The position numbers were made by a program, and so were the translations under genes. A stretch of DNA of 45,173 nt from Hyphomicrobiales bacterium (GTDB taxonomy: Bacteria > Pseudomonadota > Alphaproteobacteria > Rhizobiales > Rhizobiaceae), in the NCBI GenBank assembly GCA_900472925.1, contig UCJU01000022.1:1-45173 (forward strand), in the 5' to 3' direction. Below are positions 26,029 to 35,948 of this stretch, one piece after another. Every line of letters starts with the position of its first letter. Position 1 is the first letter of the stretch. The notes beneath the pieces were generated by a model. The model made no database searches. It had not been told where the DNA came from and saw nothing but the letters and a program-made list of their open reading frames with translations.

Positions 26029-28011
26029 TCAGCCCAGCTTTTCTTCTGCGGCAGCGACCACGGCTTCTGCGGTGATGCCGAAATGCGCGTAGAGGTCCTT
26101 GGCGGGCGCGGAGGCACCGAAGGAATTCATGCCGATGAACGCGCCGTCATTGCCGATGAAATAATCCCAGCCCTGACGAATGGCGGCTTCCACGCCGATC
26201 TTGACCGGCGAATTGCCGATGATGGCTTTGCGATAGGTTTCGGGCTGTTCCTTGAAAAGCTCGAAGCAAGGAACGGAAACGACGCGGGTGGAGATGCCCT
26301 TGACCTTGAGGTCGGCGGCGGCCTTCAGCGCGATTTCGACTTCCGAGCCCGATGCGAAGATCGAGACCTTGGCGTCGCTGGCCGAAACCAGTTCGTAAGC
26401 GCCGTAAGAAACGAGGTTCTTTTCCTCATAGTCCTTACGAGCTGGCGTGAGGTTCTGGCGGGTGAGCGCCAGCGCAGATGGGCGGTTTTTCTGGTGCAGG
26501 GCAAACTGCCAGGCTTCCGCTGTTTCCGTTTCATCCGCAGGGCGGAAGACGAGAAGGTTCGGAATGGCGCGCAGTGCTGCAATCTGCTCGACCGGCTGGT
26601 GGGTCGGGCCGTCTTCGCCAACGCCGATGCTGTCATGCGTCAGGACATGGACGACGCGGATGCCCATGAGTGCTGCGAGGCGGATGGACGGGCGGCAATA
26701 ATCCGAGAAGATCAGGAAACCGCCAGCATAGGGAATAAGACCGCCATGCAGCGCGATACCGTTCATCGTCGCGGCCATGCCGTGTTCGCGGATGCCGTAA
26801 TGCAGGTAACGGCCCGAGAAATCCGATGGCGTGATCGACGTCATCTGGCTTGTCTTGGTGTTGTTGGATGGTGTGAGGTCGGCAGAGCCGCCGATCATTT
26901 CGTGCAGGACGCCGTTGATGACCTCAAGCGTGTCTTCCGATGCCTTGCGGGTCGCAACCGTTGGATTGTTCGCAGCAACCTTCTTTTTGAAGGCGTCGAT
27001 GGAGCTGTCGAAGTTGCCGGTCAGGTCGCCTGCAAAGCGGCGCTTGAATTCGGCCTTCTTGTCGCCATCGGTCGCTTCCAGACGGGCTTCCCATTCCTGG
27101 CGCGTCTTTGTGGAGCGCAGACCGGCGAGACGCCATGCATCCAGCACGTCTTCAGGAATGACGAAGGGTTCGGCTTCCCAGTTCAGGTTCTTGCGGGCCG
27201 CCGCAATTTCTTCGGCACCCAGCGGGTTGCCGTGCACCTTGTGCGTGCCCTGCTTGTTCGGCGCGCCGAAGCCGATGGTGGTCTTGCAGGCGATGAAGGT
27301 CGGGCTGTCGGACTTGTGGGCTTCTTCGATCGCGTTGGCGATCGCTTCCGGATCGTGACCATCGATCTCGATCGTGTGCCATTTCACCGCCTTGAAGCGG
27401 GCGATCTGGTCGGTCGAATCCGACAGACCGACTTCACCGTCGATGGTGATGTTGTTGTTGTCCCAGAACAGAACAAGCTTGTTGAGCTTGAGGTGGCCAG
27501 CCAGCGCAATCGCTTCGTGGCTGATGCCCTCCATCAGGCAACCATCGCCGCACAGCGCATAGGTGAAGTGGCTCTGAAGGTCGGAGCCGAATTCTTCTTC
27601 CAGCTTGCGCTCGGCAATGGCCATGCCCACAGCATTGGCAATGCCCTGACCCAGCGGACCGGTCGTGGTTTCGATGCCTGTGGCGTGGTGATATTCGGGG
27701 TGACCCGCTGTCTTGGAACCAAGCTGACGGAAACGCTTGATCTCGTCGATCGTCATATCCTCATAGCCGGTGAGGTAGAGGAGCGAGTAGAGCAGCATGG
27801 AGCCGTGTCCGGCAGACAACACGAAGCGGTCGCGGTCCGGCCACTGCCATGCCTTCGGGTCGAATTTCAGATAGCGCGTGAAGAGAACCGTGGCGACGTC
27901 CGCTGCGCCCATTGGCAGACCGGGGTGACCAGAATTGGCCTTCTCCACAGCATCCATGGCAAGAAATCGGATTGCATTGGCCATCCGGTCGTGTTTGTCG
28001 CGAGAAATCAT
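26029..28011 (-). CDS. tkt: Transketolase
   Basis: 660 residues from the ATG at 28011, preceded by GGAAAAG. The earlier in-frame GTG/ATG candidates add unlike sequence. Thiamine-diphosphate signatures are [16 protein letters not shown] near 65, [13 protein letters not shown] (the GDG...N metal/TPP motif) near 153, and the pyrimidine-domain [16 protein letters not shown] near 410. It moves two-carbon units in the pentose phosphate/Calvin cycle. A hairpin (GACGGC/GCCGTC) at the 3' end may modulate read-through to gap. Confidence 0.97.
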   Translation of the reverse strand: MISRDKHDRMANAIRFLAMDAVEKANSGHPGLPMGAADVATVLFTRYLKFDPKAWQWPDRDRFVLSAGHGSMLLYSLLYLTGYEDMTIDEIKRFRQLGSKTAGHPEYHHATGIETTTGPLGQGIANAVGMAIAERKLEEEFGSDLQSHFTYALCGDGCLMEGISHEAIALAGHLKLNKLVLFWDNNNITIDGEVGLSDSTDQIARFKAVKWHTIEIDGHDPEAIANAIEEAHKSDSPTFIACKTTIGFGAPNKQGTHKVHGNPLGAEEIAAARKNLNWEAEPFVIPEDVLDAWRLAGLRSTKTRQEWEARLEATDGDKKAEFKRRFAGDLTGNFDSSIDAFKKKVAANNPTVATRKASEDTLEVINGVLHEMIGGSADLTPSNNTKTSQMTSITPSDFSGRYLHYGIREHGMAATMNGIALHGGLIPYAGGFLIFSDYCRPSIRLAALMGIRVVHVLTHDSIGVGEDGPTHQPVEQIAALRAIPNLLVFRPADETETAEAWQFALHQKNRPSALALTRQNLTPARKDYEEKNLVSYGAYELVSASDAKVSIFASGSEVEIALKAAADLKVKGISTRVVSVPCFELFKEQPETYRKAIIGNSPVKIGVEAAIRQGWDYFIGNDGAFIGMNSFGASAPAKDLYAHFGITAEAVVAAAEEKLG

Positions 28012-28335
28012 GGCTTTTCCGTCTGTTCCGGGTGATAGGAGATAGTCATTATAACTATCCAAAAAGCGGGTTGATCCATAGCAGGTAGGGCGGTGCTGTC
28101 AATAAAACCAGGGCCGCTTGTGGTTCGATCGAAAACAAAAATCGATTCGTATTCTGGCAATATTTAGACCGCTGCCATCTTCTTGACCTTCCGGTGCTGC
28201 ATTCATCCACAGCGCAAAGTGCTTGAATGTATTGGATTGATTGACGAGACGGTTAATCAAGTCATATCGTACAAGTGCCCTGATTTAGACCAGGCAATAA
28301 CGATTCGGCTTGTTGCTTGCGGCTTGGAAGAAACG
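28012..28335. other. Divergent intergenic region between tkt and the DUF4164 gene
   Basis: 324 bp with no gene I can support. It carries the possible tkt promoter and, on the plus strand, TTGACG (28240 region) with an inverted repeat TTGATT/AATCAA that could belong to the DUF4164-zapA promoter. Confidence 0.4.
28075..28102 (-). promoter_or_regulatory. Possible tkt-gap promoter
   Basis: On the minus strand TTGACA (28102-28097), 16-base spacer, TATGGA (28080-28075), about 65 bases before the tkt ATG. A perfect TATAAT lies nearer (28053-28048) but lacks a matching -35. Confidence 0.4.
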
Positions 28336-28608
28336 ATGACGGCGGAAAAAACCATACATGTCGCATTGTCGGAGCTAGGCTCCGCGATCAACAGTCTCGA
28401 AAACGCTATCGACATGCGTATCGAGCGTCAGCGCGAGAGCGGTGAAGTCGAGAGCGAAGTGAAGCGCGTGCATGTGGATCGTGCCCGGCTTGCGCAGGAA
28501 CTCGACCAGTCGCAGTTTCGGGCAAATCGTCTCGAGGAAGTCAACCGCGAGGTTTCACGCCGCCTCGTCACCGCGATGGAAACCATCCGCGCCGTGCTGG
28601 ATCGATAA
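28336..28608 (+). CDS. DUF4164 family coiled-coil protein
   Basis: 90 residues from the ATG at 28336 (GGAAG upstream). It is predicted to be almost wholly helical with heptads (LSELGSAINSLENAIDMRIERQ, LAQELDQSQFRANRLEEVNREV). This is the family found directly before zapA in alphaproteobacteria. In gammaproteobacteria the coiled-coil protein ZapB plays with ZapA, so a division-related role is an attractive inference only. It lies 14 bases upstream of zapA. Confidence 0.8.
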   Translation: MTAEKTIHVALSELGSAINSLENAIDMRIERQRESGEVESEVKRVHVDRARLAQELDQSQFRANRLEEVNREVSRRLVTAMETIRAVLDR

Positions 28609-28622
28609 GGACTGAAGAATTC

Positions 28623-29000
28623 ATGGCTCAAGTGACGGTTATGATCGACGGCAAGGCATACCGTATGGCTTGCGAAGCGGGGCAGGAGGGTCACCTGACA
28701 GACCTTGCCAGCCAGTTCGACCAATATGTCGGCCACTTGAAAAGCCAGTTCGGCGAAATCGGCGACCTGCGCCTGACCGTGATGGCTGGAATCATGATTA
28801 CGGATGAAATGTCGGAGCTGCGACGCAAGATTGAGCTGCTCGAGGGCCAGGTTTCCACTTTGCAGAGTAACCGTGATGGCATGGCCGAAAGCAGGGCGAA
28901 GACAGAGGAAATGCTCGTCAGTGCCATCTCCGACCTTTCGACCAGGCTGAACGGTATTACGGAAAAGCTGGTTGCGCGTCCGAAACCGGCCGTGAATTAG
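28623..29000 (+). CDS. zapA: Cell division protein ZapA
   Basis: 125 residues. The N-terminal beta-hairpin AQVTVMIDGKAYRMACEAGQEGHLTDLA and the long C-terminal coiled coil (MSELRRKIELLEGQVSTLQ) are those of ZapA, which crosslinks FtsZ filaments at the division ring. It is cotranscribed with DUF4164. The gene is followed by the 6S RNA locus, which mirrors the zapA-ssrS arrangement of enterobacteria. Confidence 0.92.
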   Translation: MAQVTVMIDGKAYRMACEAGQEGHLTDLASQFDQYVGHLKSQFGEIGDLRLTVMAGIMITDEMSELRRKIELLEGQVSTLQSNRDGMAESRAKTEEMLVSAISDLSTRLNGITEKLVARPKPAVN

Positions 29001-29061
29001 GGACAGCCGCTTTCGTAAAATCGTGGCAATCGAATGCCTGTTTGCGCAATCCCGCAAGGAT

Positions 29062-29090
29062 TTGACACTCTGTCACATTCTCCCTGCTAA
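29062..29090 (+). promoter_or_regulatory. Promoter of the 6S RNA gene
   Basis: TTGACA, 17-base spacer, TGCTAA, a strong sigma-70-like promoter. The predicted start near 29097 would leave a leader of about 33 bases before the mature RNA. A second weak -10 (TATATG near 29119) could start it directly. Confidence 0.55.
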
Positions 29091-29129
29091 CCCCCTTCCG
29101 CATTCCACCGAACCATCCTATATGTAAGA

Positions 29130-29287
29130 TGCGTTCTGCGCTTCTCGACAGGAAACTCAATCCCTGGGGCCATACTCGATCCAAAGGGAGCTGTCCCTGG
29201 CCAGGCCCGTGGGCTTGGACATATGGCGCCCACCTACGTTTGTAGGCACCCAGGATCGTAAACCTCCATCGGTCGCCGCGGATCGCA
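29130..29287 (+). ncRNA. ssrS: 6S RNA
   Basis: About 158 nt. The ends pair as expected for the closing stem: TGCGTTCTGCG at 29130-29140 with CGCGGATCGCA at 29277-29287 with one mismatch. Internal complementary blocks (for example CCCTGGGGCC with GGCCAGG, and GCGCCCACCTACG with TGTAGGCACC) allow the long irregular hairpin with a central bubble that mimics an open promoter and sequesters the housekeeping RNA polymerase. Placement directly after zapA and upstream of the cyclo-ligase gene is the classic 6S context. A T-rich stretch (CTCTTTTTG) follows. Exact ends are by eye. Confidence 0.85.
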
Positions 29288-29484
29288 CTTACTCTTTTTG
29301 TTGTCCACCGCCTGCGGTGGATTGATCGCCAGAGGCTCGATCATTCGGCTTTTTAGTCCGCCGGTCATTGCAATGGCGGAACTATTCCTTATTATCAGCA
29401 TTGGTATGTCCGCTCCCGCTCTCAACTATAGCGATTGTGGTTGCAGCCGTGACATGCCGTTCAACAGCCCAAAAAGAGCTAAAC

Positions 29485-30762
29485 TTGTTTACTGAAATTA
29501 TGATCGTGGTTCTGCTCACCGTACTCAATGGTGTGCTTGCCATGTCCGAACTTGCTGTCGTCTCCTCCAGACCGGCGAGGCTAAAAGTCCTTGCCGCACA
29601 GGGCAGCAGGGGCGCCACCATGGCGCTCACCCTTTCCGAAAATCCCGGACGTTTTCTCTCCACCGTGCAGATCGGCATTACGCTGGTCGGCGTTCTCTCA
29701 GGTGCGTTCTCCGGTGCCACACTCGGTGCCCGTTTCACCGGATGGCTTCTGGCGCAAGGTGTTCCGGACCGCGCAGCCGATGCCATCGGCGTCGGTGTTG
29801 TGGTCGTCGCCATCACTTATCTTTCTTTGATCGTCGGCGAACTCGTGCCCAAGCAGATCGCCCTGCGCGACCCTGAAAAGGTTGCGGTGCGTGTGTCTCC
29901 CGCGATGGTGATGTTGTCGAGGATCGGTGCGCCGGTCGTGTGGTTGCTCGATAAGTCGGGTAAACTCATTCTTGCGCTTCTTGGCCACAGTGGCGAGTCC
30001 AACAATTCCGTCACCGACGACGAAATTCGCACGGTTCTGGCCGAAGCGCATAGCGCTGGCGTCATCGAGAGTGAAGAATCCGCGATGATCACCAGCGTCA
30101 TGCGTCTGGCCGACCGCAATGCGCGTGGCCTGATGACGCCACGTCGCGACGTCGAGGTGGTCGATATCGAGGACACGGCTGAAGAAATTCGCGCGCAGCT
30201 GCGTGAAACGCAGCGGTCCCGCCTGCCGGTGCGCAATGGAGCTTCCGACGAAATTCTCGGTGTTCTCTTTGCAAAGGATGCGTTTGATGCGCTCGCTTCC
30301 GGTAAGGAGCTGAATGTTCGGGAGCTGCTTCGGGAAGTGCCTGTCGTATCCGACCTGACGAGTGCCGTTGACGTCATCCAGTCTCTGCGTCGTTCCACGG
30401 TGCACATGGTTCTGGTTTACGATGAATATGGCCACTTCGAAGGTATCGTCAGTTCCGGCGACGTGCTTGAGGCCATTACCGGCGCCTTCCAGGAAGATGA
30501 TGGCGAAGAGCCTGCGATGGTGGAACGTGAGGATGGCAGCTTCCTCGTAGCCGGCTGGATGCCGGCCGACGAATTTGCCGACCGAATGGGCTTCCAGATT
30601 GCCGACGACGCTGAATTCGAAACGGTCGCAGGTCTGGTGCTCGACGAATTCAGGCGTTTGCCAGAACTGGGTGAATACATCACCCGTGATGGCTGGCGCT
30701 TCGAAGTGATCGACCTCGACGGGCACCGGATAGACAAGGTGCTGGTCAGCCGGGCTGCCTGA
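29485..30762 (+). CDS. CNNM/CBS-domain membrane protein (hemolysin C/CorC family)
   Basis: 425 residues using a TTG at 29485. An ATG at 29500 (MIVVLLTVLNGV) is the conservative alternative. Residues 1-185 are a CNNM (DUF21) membrane domain with about four helices and the PKQIALRDPEKVA motif, followed by a CBS pair at about 200-315 (LMTPRRDVEVVD, VLVYDEYGHFEGIVS) and a C-terminal CorC_HlyC domain at about 340-425. Relatives act in Mg2+/Co2+ efflux. Haemolysin activity is not implied. Its TGA overlaps the next ATG. Confidence 0.88.
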   Translation: MFTEIMIVVLLTVLNGVLAMSELAVVSSRPARLKVLAAQGSRGATMALTLSENPGRFLSTVQIGITLVGVLSGAFSGATLGARFTGWLLAQGVPDRAADAIGVGVVVVAITYLSLIVGELVPKQIALRDPEKVAVRVSPAMVMLSRIGAPVVWLLDKSGKLILALLGHSGESNNSVTDDEIRTVLAEAHSAGVIESEESAMITSVMRLADRNARGLMTPRRDVEVVDIEDTAEEIRAQLRETQRSRLPVRNGASDEILGVLFAKDAFDALASGKELNVRELLREVPVVSDLTSAVDVIQSLRRSTVHMVLVYDEYGHFEGIVSSGDVLEAITGAFQEDDGEEPAMVEREDGSFLVAGWMPADEFADRMGFQIADDAEFETVAGLVLDEFRRLPELGEYITRDGWRFEVIDLDGHRIDKVLVSRAA

Positions 30763-31352
30763 TGACATCGGGTCTCAGCAAATCTCAAATACGTATGGAG
30801 CGTCTCGCATTGCGGGACGCTCTTTCTGTTGAGGAGCGCCGTCTTAAAAGTGACAGTGTCGCCGCAAAGGGCGCGAATGCACTGAGATTTTCTGCCGGAA
30901 CAATCGTGTCCGGCTTCATGCCGATCCGGTCTGAAGTCGATCTTCGTCCGTTGATGGAGGCGCTGCGGGACAAGGGTGCGCGGATCTGCCTGCCCGTTAT
31001 GGTGGACCGCGAAACAATCATTTTCCGCGAGTTCGCCAAAGATGCCGAACTGGTCAAATCGGGCTTCGGTACCTTGGGTCCCGATGAACAGGCTGCGGTT
31101 CTCGACCCCGATCTCCTGCTCGTCCCATTGTCGGCTTTCGACGCCAAGGGCCATCGCATCGGCTATGGGGCAGGGCATTATGACCGCGCAATTGCCAGAC
31201 TGCATGCAAAAGGACGGAATCCGACGCTTATCGGCATTGCATTCGACTGCCAGGAAGTGCCATCAGTGCCGGCGGAAGCGCATGATGTTGCGCTGGATGC
31301 CGTTCTGAGCGAGAGCGGTGTGCGATATTTCAATAGCAGGGCGGCGCAATGA
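30762..31352 (+). CDS. 5-formyltetrahydrofolate cyclo-ligase
   Basis: 196 residues. Converts 5-formyl-THF to 5,10-methenyl-THF using ATP. The signature IGYGAGHYDRAIAR near residue 127-140 matches the family's G-x-G-x-G-(Y/F)-Y-D-R except that a His replaces one aromatic position. The N-terminal basic helix KSQIRMERLALRDAL supplies the phosphate-binding lysine/arginine. It is the ygfA/fthC counterpart that normally lies next to zapA and 6S RNA. Here the CNNM gene intervenes. The start overlaps the upstream stop by one base, and its stop overlaps the next gene. Confidence 0.9.
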   Translation: MTSGLSKSQIRMERLALRDALSVEERRLKSDSVAAKGANALRFSAGTIVSGFMPIRSEVDLRPLMEALRDKGARICLPVMVDRETIIFREFAKDAELVKSGFGTLGPDEQAAVLDPDLLLVPLSAFDAKGHRIGYGAGHYDRAIARLHAKGRNPTLIGIAFDCQEVPSVPAEAHDVALDAVLSESGVRYFNSRAAQ

Positions 31353-32173
31353 GATTGCTTTTTCTCGGGGATATGGTTGGCAAGACGGGCCGCACGGCGG
31401 TGTGGGAGCGTCTTCCGGGGCTGATCTCCGATTTGAAGCTGGATTTCGTGATCGTTAATGGCGAGAACGCCGCAGGTGGTTTCGGGATCACCGAAGAAAT
31501 CTATCTCGAGACGATCAATGCCGGGGCCGATGTCGTGACGACCGGCAACCACGTCTGGGACCAGAAGGAAGCGGTCAGCTTCTGCGAGCGTCACGACCAG
31601 TTTCTGCGCCCTGCCAACTATCCCAAGGGAACGCCGGGCAAAGGCTCCGGCCTTTTTTATGGTCGCAATGGCGCGCGTGTGCTGGTTGCCAACATCATGG
31701 GCCGGGTGTTTATGCATCCCGAACTGGATGATCCCTTCAACGCGGCGGAAGCCATTCTCGGTGCTTGCCCGCTTGGGGAACAGGCCGACGCGATCATCTT
31801 CGATTTCCACGCCGAGGCAACCAGCGAAAAGCAATGCTTCGGCCACTTCGTGGATGGGCGAGCCAGCTTCGTTGTCGGCACGCACACCCACGTCCCGACC
31901 GCAGATGCGCAAATCCTGAACGGCGGCACGGCCTATATGTCGGATGCTGGCATGTGCGGTGATTACGATTCGTCACTCGGCATGGAAAAGGAAGAACCCA
32001 TCAACCGCTTCATTTCCAAAATGCCGAAAGGCCGTTTTGAAGCTGCCAGCGGCCCGGCGACGATTTGCGGTGTCGGCGTGGAGATATCCGACCGAACCGG
32101 CCTTGCGGAGAAGATCGCGCCGTTGCGTATCGGGCCGCGTCTGGCGGAGACGATACCAGCGTTCTGGGCGTGA
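31349..32173 (+). CDS. YmdB-family metallophosphoesterase
   Basis: 274 residues, TIGR00282-like. Metal ligands appear in FLGDMVGKTGR (6-16), NGENAAGG near 37, TTGNHVWDQ near 64, DFHAEATSEK near 150 and GTHTHVPTAD near 176. Characterised YmdB is a 2',3'-cyclic nucleotide phosphodiesterase that affects RNA turnover and cell fate in Bacillus. The role in rhizobia is not known. The ATG overlaps the cyclo-ligase stop by 4 bases, so it is part of the CNNM-cyclo-ligase-ymdB operon. Confidence 0.9.
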   Translation: MRLLFLGDMVGKTGRTAVWERLPGLISDLKLDFVIVNGENAAGGFGITEEIYLETINAGADVVTTGNHVWDQKEAVSFCERHDQFLRPANYPKGTPGKGSGLFYGRNGARVLVANIMGRVFMHPELDDPFNAAEAILGACPLGEQADAIIFDFHAEATSEKQCFGHFVDGRASFVVGTHTHVPTADAQILNGGTAYMSDAGMCGDYDSSLGMEKEEPINRFISKMPKGRFEAASGPATICGVGVEISDRTGLAEKIAPLRIGPRLAETIPAFWA

Positions 32174-32321
32174 TTCGTTTATCGCTTCTTAGGTGAACCG
32201 GGCACCCCACACTCTATCCCCAATGACGACATTGTGAGCAGCCTGCACCGCTTGCGTCTGGACGATCATCCACACTTGCCGCATCCTGCCCGCACTCATC
32301 TCGTTTCTGGGAGTGGTGCCG

Positions 32322-33170
32322 ATGCTTCGCATGCTTATCTTTGCATTGTCTGGGCTTTGGGTGGCCACGACCGCATCGGCCCAGCAGCAGCCGAGCCGCC
32401 CTTCCGTAAACCGCCCGCCCATCAGCCAATGTCAGGCGATTGCCCAGACCGTCCCCGGCGCGACTTTTGCCAGCTTCAATTCATCGGATGTGCATCTGGC
32501 GCAGGTGGCGAAGGAAGAGGTGAAAATACAATATATCGGGCATTCGACATTTCTGATCACGTCTCCCGAGGGCGTGACGATTGCAACCGATTATAACGGC
32601 GTATATCTGCCGCCGGTCACACCCACCATCGTGACGATGAACAACGCCCATTCAACGCATTATACGCTACACCCCGACCCAGCCATCAAATATGTGCTGC
32701 ATGGCTGGAGCGAAACGCCGGGTGAAAAGGCCGTCCATAAATTTCAGGTGGGGGACGTCTATGTGCGCAATGTCACCTCGGACATCCGAAATCGCTGGGG
32801 CGGGGGCGGGTTGCTGACAAAGGACGGAAACTCGATTTTCATATTCGAGATCGCTGGCCTGTGTATCGGTCATCTTGGGCATCTGCATTACGAACTCACT
32901 GAAACGCAATATGCCGAAATTGGTCGACTGGATGTGCTGATGGTACCGGTTGATGGAGGATTGACGATGGGCGCGGATAGCATGAGCCGAATCGTCAAAC
33001 GGCTGCGCTCGGCGCTTATTTTACCGATGCATCAACCCAGCGCTCTGGAGCAATTTCTGGTGACGTTCGGCGCTCAGTTCAAAATCGCCTATGCCAGCGA
33101 TCCCGTTATTCGTGTCTCGATGCGAAATCTTCCCCGCCAGCCCGAAATTCTCGTGCCTCAAGGCATGTAA
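32322..33170 (+). CDS. Exported MBL-fold metallo-hydrolase-like protein
   Basis: 282 residues from ATG 32322, with signal peptide MLRMLIFALSGLWVATTASA. An ATG at 32313 is also possible. The fold resembles UlaG-type lactamase_B_3: IQYIGHSTFLI at about 70-80, DVYVRNV, a GHLGHLHYEL segment, DVLMVPVDGG and ILPMHQ near the end. The usual H-x-H-x-D-H is changed to AHSTHYTLHP, so metal binding may be altered. Periplasmic location is predicted. The substrate is unknown. Confidence 0.8.
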   Translation: MLRMLIFALSGLWVATTASAQQQPSRPSVNRPPISQCQAIAQTVPGATFASFNSSDVHLAQVAKEEVKIQYIGHSTFLITSPEGVTIATDYNGVYLPPVTPTIVTMNNAHSTHYTLHPDPAIKYVLHGWSETPGEKAVHKFQVGDVYVRNVTSDIRNRWGGGGLLTKDGNSIFIFEIAGLCIGHLGHLHYELTETQYAEIGRLDVLMVPVDGGLTMGADSMSRIVKRLRSALILPMHQPSALEQFLVTFGAQFKIAYASDPVIRVSMRNLPRQPEILVPQGM

Positions 33171-33194
33171 TAGGCGGCCAGCGGGGAAAAAAGT

Positions 33195-33698
33195 TTATGC
33201 GAAGGTCAGGTGCTGGCGCACGCCGATATCCGGTGTCTTGTCGTCGGACAGGTTCGCCTTGGCGATTTCCCAGCCGAATTTCAGCGTGCTGTCCGTGGAA
33301 GCCCAGATATCTGCGTCGTCAACATGCAGGGCAAGCATCGTCAGCAGCGGGTCGCTCTTGCCATGCTCGTACCAGGCAGCAGTCACGGAGTTCCAGTATT
33401 CCTCAAGCTTGGCCTTGTCTTCGCGAACTTCCAGCTTGCCGGAGAGGCAAGCGTGATAATCATGGTCTTTACCCACCACGCAAAAATGTGCGCGACCACC
33501 GGATTTCAGCGCCTGCACGATATGCGCGTCCTTCTTTGTGAAGAACCAGATGGTGTTCGTCTTGGGATCGGCATGAGGAGCCATCGGCTGCATGTGACTG
33601 TGAAGGCCTTCAAGGCCAAGCATGCCAGCGTGGACGGAGTTGATTTCATCCCAGAGCTGACGGGCAGGGGCTTCGCGTGCTTCACTTAGACTGACCAT
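33195..33698 (-). CDS. FMN-binding split-barrel protein, general stress protein 26-like
   Basis: 167 residues of the pyridoxamine-5'-phosphate-oxidase-like fold: PMAPHADPKTNTIWFFTKKDAH for the FMN phosphate site, HFCVVGKDHDYHACLSGKLEV for the barrel, and a C-terminal LKFGWEIAKANL. It belongs to the COG3871 group (stress protein 26), which binds flavins. It is not likely to be PdxH, as the PLP-site residues are missing. It is convergent with the MBL gene. Confidence 0.85.
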   Translation of the reverse strand: MVSLSEAREAPARQLWDEINSVHAGMLGLEGLHSHMQPMAPHADPKTNTIWFFTKKDAHIVQALKSGGRAHFCVVGKDHDYHACLSGKLEVREDKAKLEEYWNSVTAAWYEHGKSDPLLTMLALHVDDADIWASTDSTLKFGWEIAKANLSDDKTPDIGVRQHLTFA

Positions 33699-33899
33699 GA
33701 AATAGTCTCCTTCACATTTCTCGTTGTCTTTTACGGTGACGGGAAGTGGCTGCCCGCATCCGAACTCCTAACCAGAACGAGGAGCGTACATTTCAGTTCC
33801 GTAATGTGTTGAGAGAAGAGTGGGTGCGTGGGCTTGAACCGCAGGCGTATCGCACTTATAAGGCCCACAATCCAAACAAACGATCCGATCAGGGGTGCC

Positions 33900-34646
33900 A
33901 TGGCTGGCCATTCACAGTTCAAGAACATCATGCATCGCAAGGGAAAACAGGATTCGATTCGTTCGAAGATGTTCTCCAAACTTGCGCGTGAAATCACCGT
34001 CGCTGCCAAATCCGGACTGCCCGACCCGAGCATGAACGCCGCGCTTCGTCTGGCAATCCAGAACGCCAAAGCGCAGTCGATGCCGAAAGACAATATCGAT
34101 CGCGCCATCAAGAAGGCTTCGGGCGCGGATGCCGAGAACTACGATTACGTGCGTTACGAAGGGTATGGTCCAGGCGGCACGGCTGTTATCGTCGAGGCGC
34201 TGACGGATAACCGCAATCGCACGGCATCGAACGTTCGCTCGATCTTTACCAAGGCTGGCGGTGCGCTGGGCGAAACCGGCTCGGTGTCCTTCTCGTTCGA
34301 CCGCGTCGGCGAAATCACCTACAAGGCCTCTGTCGGCGATGCCGACACCGTCATGGAAGCGGCAATCGAAGCCGGTGCCGACGACGTGGAAAGCAGCGAA
34401 GACGGCCACACGATCATCTGCGGTTTCGAAGCGATGAACGAGGTCTCCAAGGCCTTGGAAGCGGTTCTCGGCGAAGCTGACAGCGTCAAATCCATCTGGA
34501 AGCCGCAGAACACGGTGCCGGTGGATGAAGAAAAGGCACAGTCGCTGATGAAACTCATCGACAATCTCGAAGATGACGACGACGTCCAGAGTGTCTATTC
34601 CAACTTCGAAGTGTCCGAAGAAATCATGGCAAGACTTTCCGCCTGA
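33900..34646 (+). CDS. YebC/PmpR family transcriptional regulator or translation factor
   Basis: 248 residues starting [18 protein letters not shown], the family-defining N-terminus (usually MAGHS-K/Q-W/F-x-N-I). The in-frame ATG at 33828 adds unrelated residues. Three-domain cleft protein with DNPRIRxA-type DNA segment replaced by [16 protein letters not shown] and the acidic C-terminus [15 protein letters not shown]. Members repress quorum-sensing genes (PmpR) or, in recent work, help ribosomes at proline stretches. Monocistronic. Confidence 0.93.
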   Translation: MAGHSQFKNIMHRKGKQDSIRSKMFSKLAREITVAAKSGLPDPSMNAALRLAIQNAKAQSMPKDNIDRAIKKASGADAENYDYVRYEGYGPGGTAVIVEALTDNRNRTASNVRSIFTKAGGALGETGSVSFSFDRVGEITYKASVGDADTVMEAAIEAGADDVESSEDGHTIICGFEAMNEVSKALEAVLGEADSVKSIWKPQNTVPVDEEKAQSLMKLIDNLEDDDDVQSVYSNFEVSEEIMARLSA

Positions 34647-34666
34647 TCGTCTTTAGCAAAAAGTCA

Positions 34667-34701
34667 AAAAGCCCTCGGCAGTGATGCGCGAGGGCTTTTA
34701 T
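34667..34701 (+). terminator. Rho-independent terminator between yebC and the LLM gene
   Basis: AAAGCCCTCG/CGAGGGCTTT stem with an 11-base loop and flanking A and T runs. It could serve both convergent genes. Confidence 0.82.
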
Positions 34702-34715
34702 CTTTCAGGGACGGA

Positions 34716-35717
34716 TCACGCCGCTTGCCGCAAGCCTCCGCGTACTTCCGCGAATACCTCCACGGAACGCAGGCGCTTTTCGATGTCGTGAACAGGCATC
34801 GAGATGATCAACTCATCTGCGCCGGTCTCCGATAGAAAGTCTGCCAGTTTCCGTTCTACCGTGGTGTGCGACCCGACCACCGCATATCTCAGCGTATGAT
34901 CGACGGTGATGCGCTCCATGTCACTCCAGTGCGCGTCCATGTTTTCAACCGGCTTCGGGAACTGGGTGCGGATATTTTTCCGCAGATTGACGAATTGCTG
35001 CTGCGCCGAGGTAAACAGGTGTTGCGCCTCTTCATCCGTGTCTGCACCCACGCCCATGACGCCCACCATCACATAGGGTTTCGAGAGTGTGGCGGAAGGC
35101 TGGAAGCGTTCCCGGTAGATGGCGATCGCATCCATCAGCATATCCGGGGCAAAATGCGACGCAAAGGAGTAGGGCAGGCCAAGCGCTGCTGCCAGATGGG
35201 CGCTGTAGACACTGGAGCCTAGCAGCCAAATCGGCACATTGGTATTCATGCCCGGCACGGACAGAATGGCCTGATCCTGTATCGGTTGACCGAGATACTG
35301 CTGCAACTCGAGTATGTCCTGCGGGAAGTTTTCGGCGCCCGCATCGAGGTTGCGGCGCAACGCACGTGCCGTGCGCATGTCGGTTCCCGGTGCACGACCC
35401 AAGCCAAGATCGACACGGCCCGGCAACAGGGCAGCCAGCGTGCCGAATTGCTCGGCAATGACGAGCGGTGAGTGGTTGGGCAGCATGATGCCGCCGGAGC
35501 CGACGCGAATGCGTTTCGTCGCGGCACCCACATGGGCGATGACCAGCGATGTCGCGGCGCTGGCTATGCCCGGCATGCCGTGGTGTTCGGCAAGCCAGAC
35601 ACGCTCATAGCCGTTATCTTCAGCCTTGATGGCCATGCGGCGCGAGTTCTCAAGCGCCTTGCTCACGTTCTCGCCTTCGCCAATTGGGGACAGATCGAGA
35701 ATGGAAAAAGGGATCAT
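34716..35717 (-). CDS. LLM-class flavin-dependent oxidoreductase, MsnO8-like
   Basis: 333 residues of the bacterial luciferase-like TIM barrel. Typical segments: [30 protein letters not shown] (shown here only in reference), the [18 protein letters not shown] strand-loop, and [10 protein letters not shown]. This fits the MsnO8/YhbW type, which uses reduced FMN/F420-like cofactors. The substrate is unknown. It is divergent from ruvC, with 230 bp between the starts. Confidence 0.9.
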   Translation of the reverse strand: MIPFSILDLSPIGEGENVSKALENSRRMAIKAEDNGYERVWLAEHHGMPGIASAATSLVIAHVGAATKRIRVGSGGIMLPNHSPLVIAEQFGTLAALLPGRVDLGLGRAPGTDMRTARALRRNLDAGAENFPQDILELQQYLGQPIQDQAILSVPGMNTNVPIWLLGSSVYSAHLAAALGLPYSFASHFAPDMLMDAIAIYRERFQPSATLSKPYVMVGVMGVGADTDEEAQHLFTSAQQQFVNLRKNIRTQFPKPVENMDAHWSDMERITVDHTLRYAVVGSHTTVERKLADFLSETGADELIISMPVHDIEKRLRSVEVFAEVRGGLRQAA

Positions 35718-35948
35718 CGTACGCTCCTGACGCGTTTGATATTCAAGTTATCAAAGATGTAAGGCGCACAGGGAAATTTGCCAGAGCAGTCGCGGCGAAT
35801 TGATCGATGGATCAAAAAAACTGGTCCAAGCTACGACCTCCTGTGATGATAGGTGCAAATCGGGCGAAAAGCCTTATGCGCATCGCGGATGTTGTCGTTT
35901 TGTTCACTTATCGCTGGCAGGTTTTGCGCCGTGAGGATAGGGTGACAT

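Noticed and set aside
26083..28035. A 650-codon open frame antisense to tkt
   Set aside because: It mirrors the transketolase gene and has low-complexity, Arg/Gly/Asp-rich composition without any motif. The long frame is a by-product of GC-rich codon bias on the real strand.
33827..33870. tRNA-like stretch before yebC
   Set aside because: The GGCTTGAACCGCAGG run resembles a T-arm only locally. No acceptor stem, anticodon arm or CCA context can be folded.
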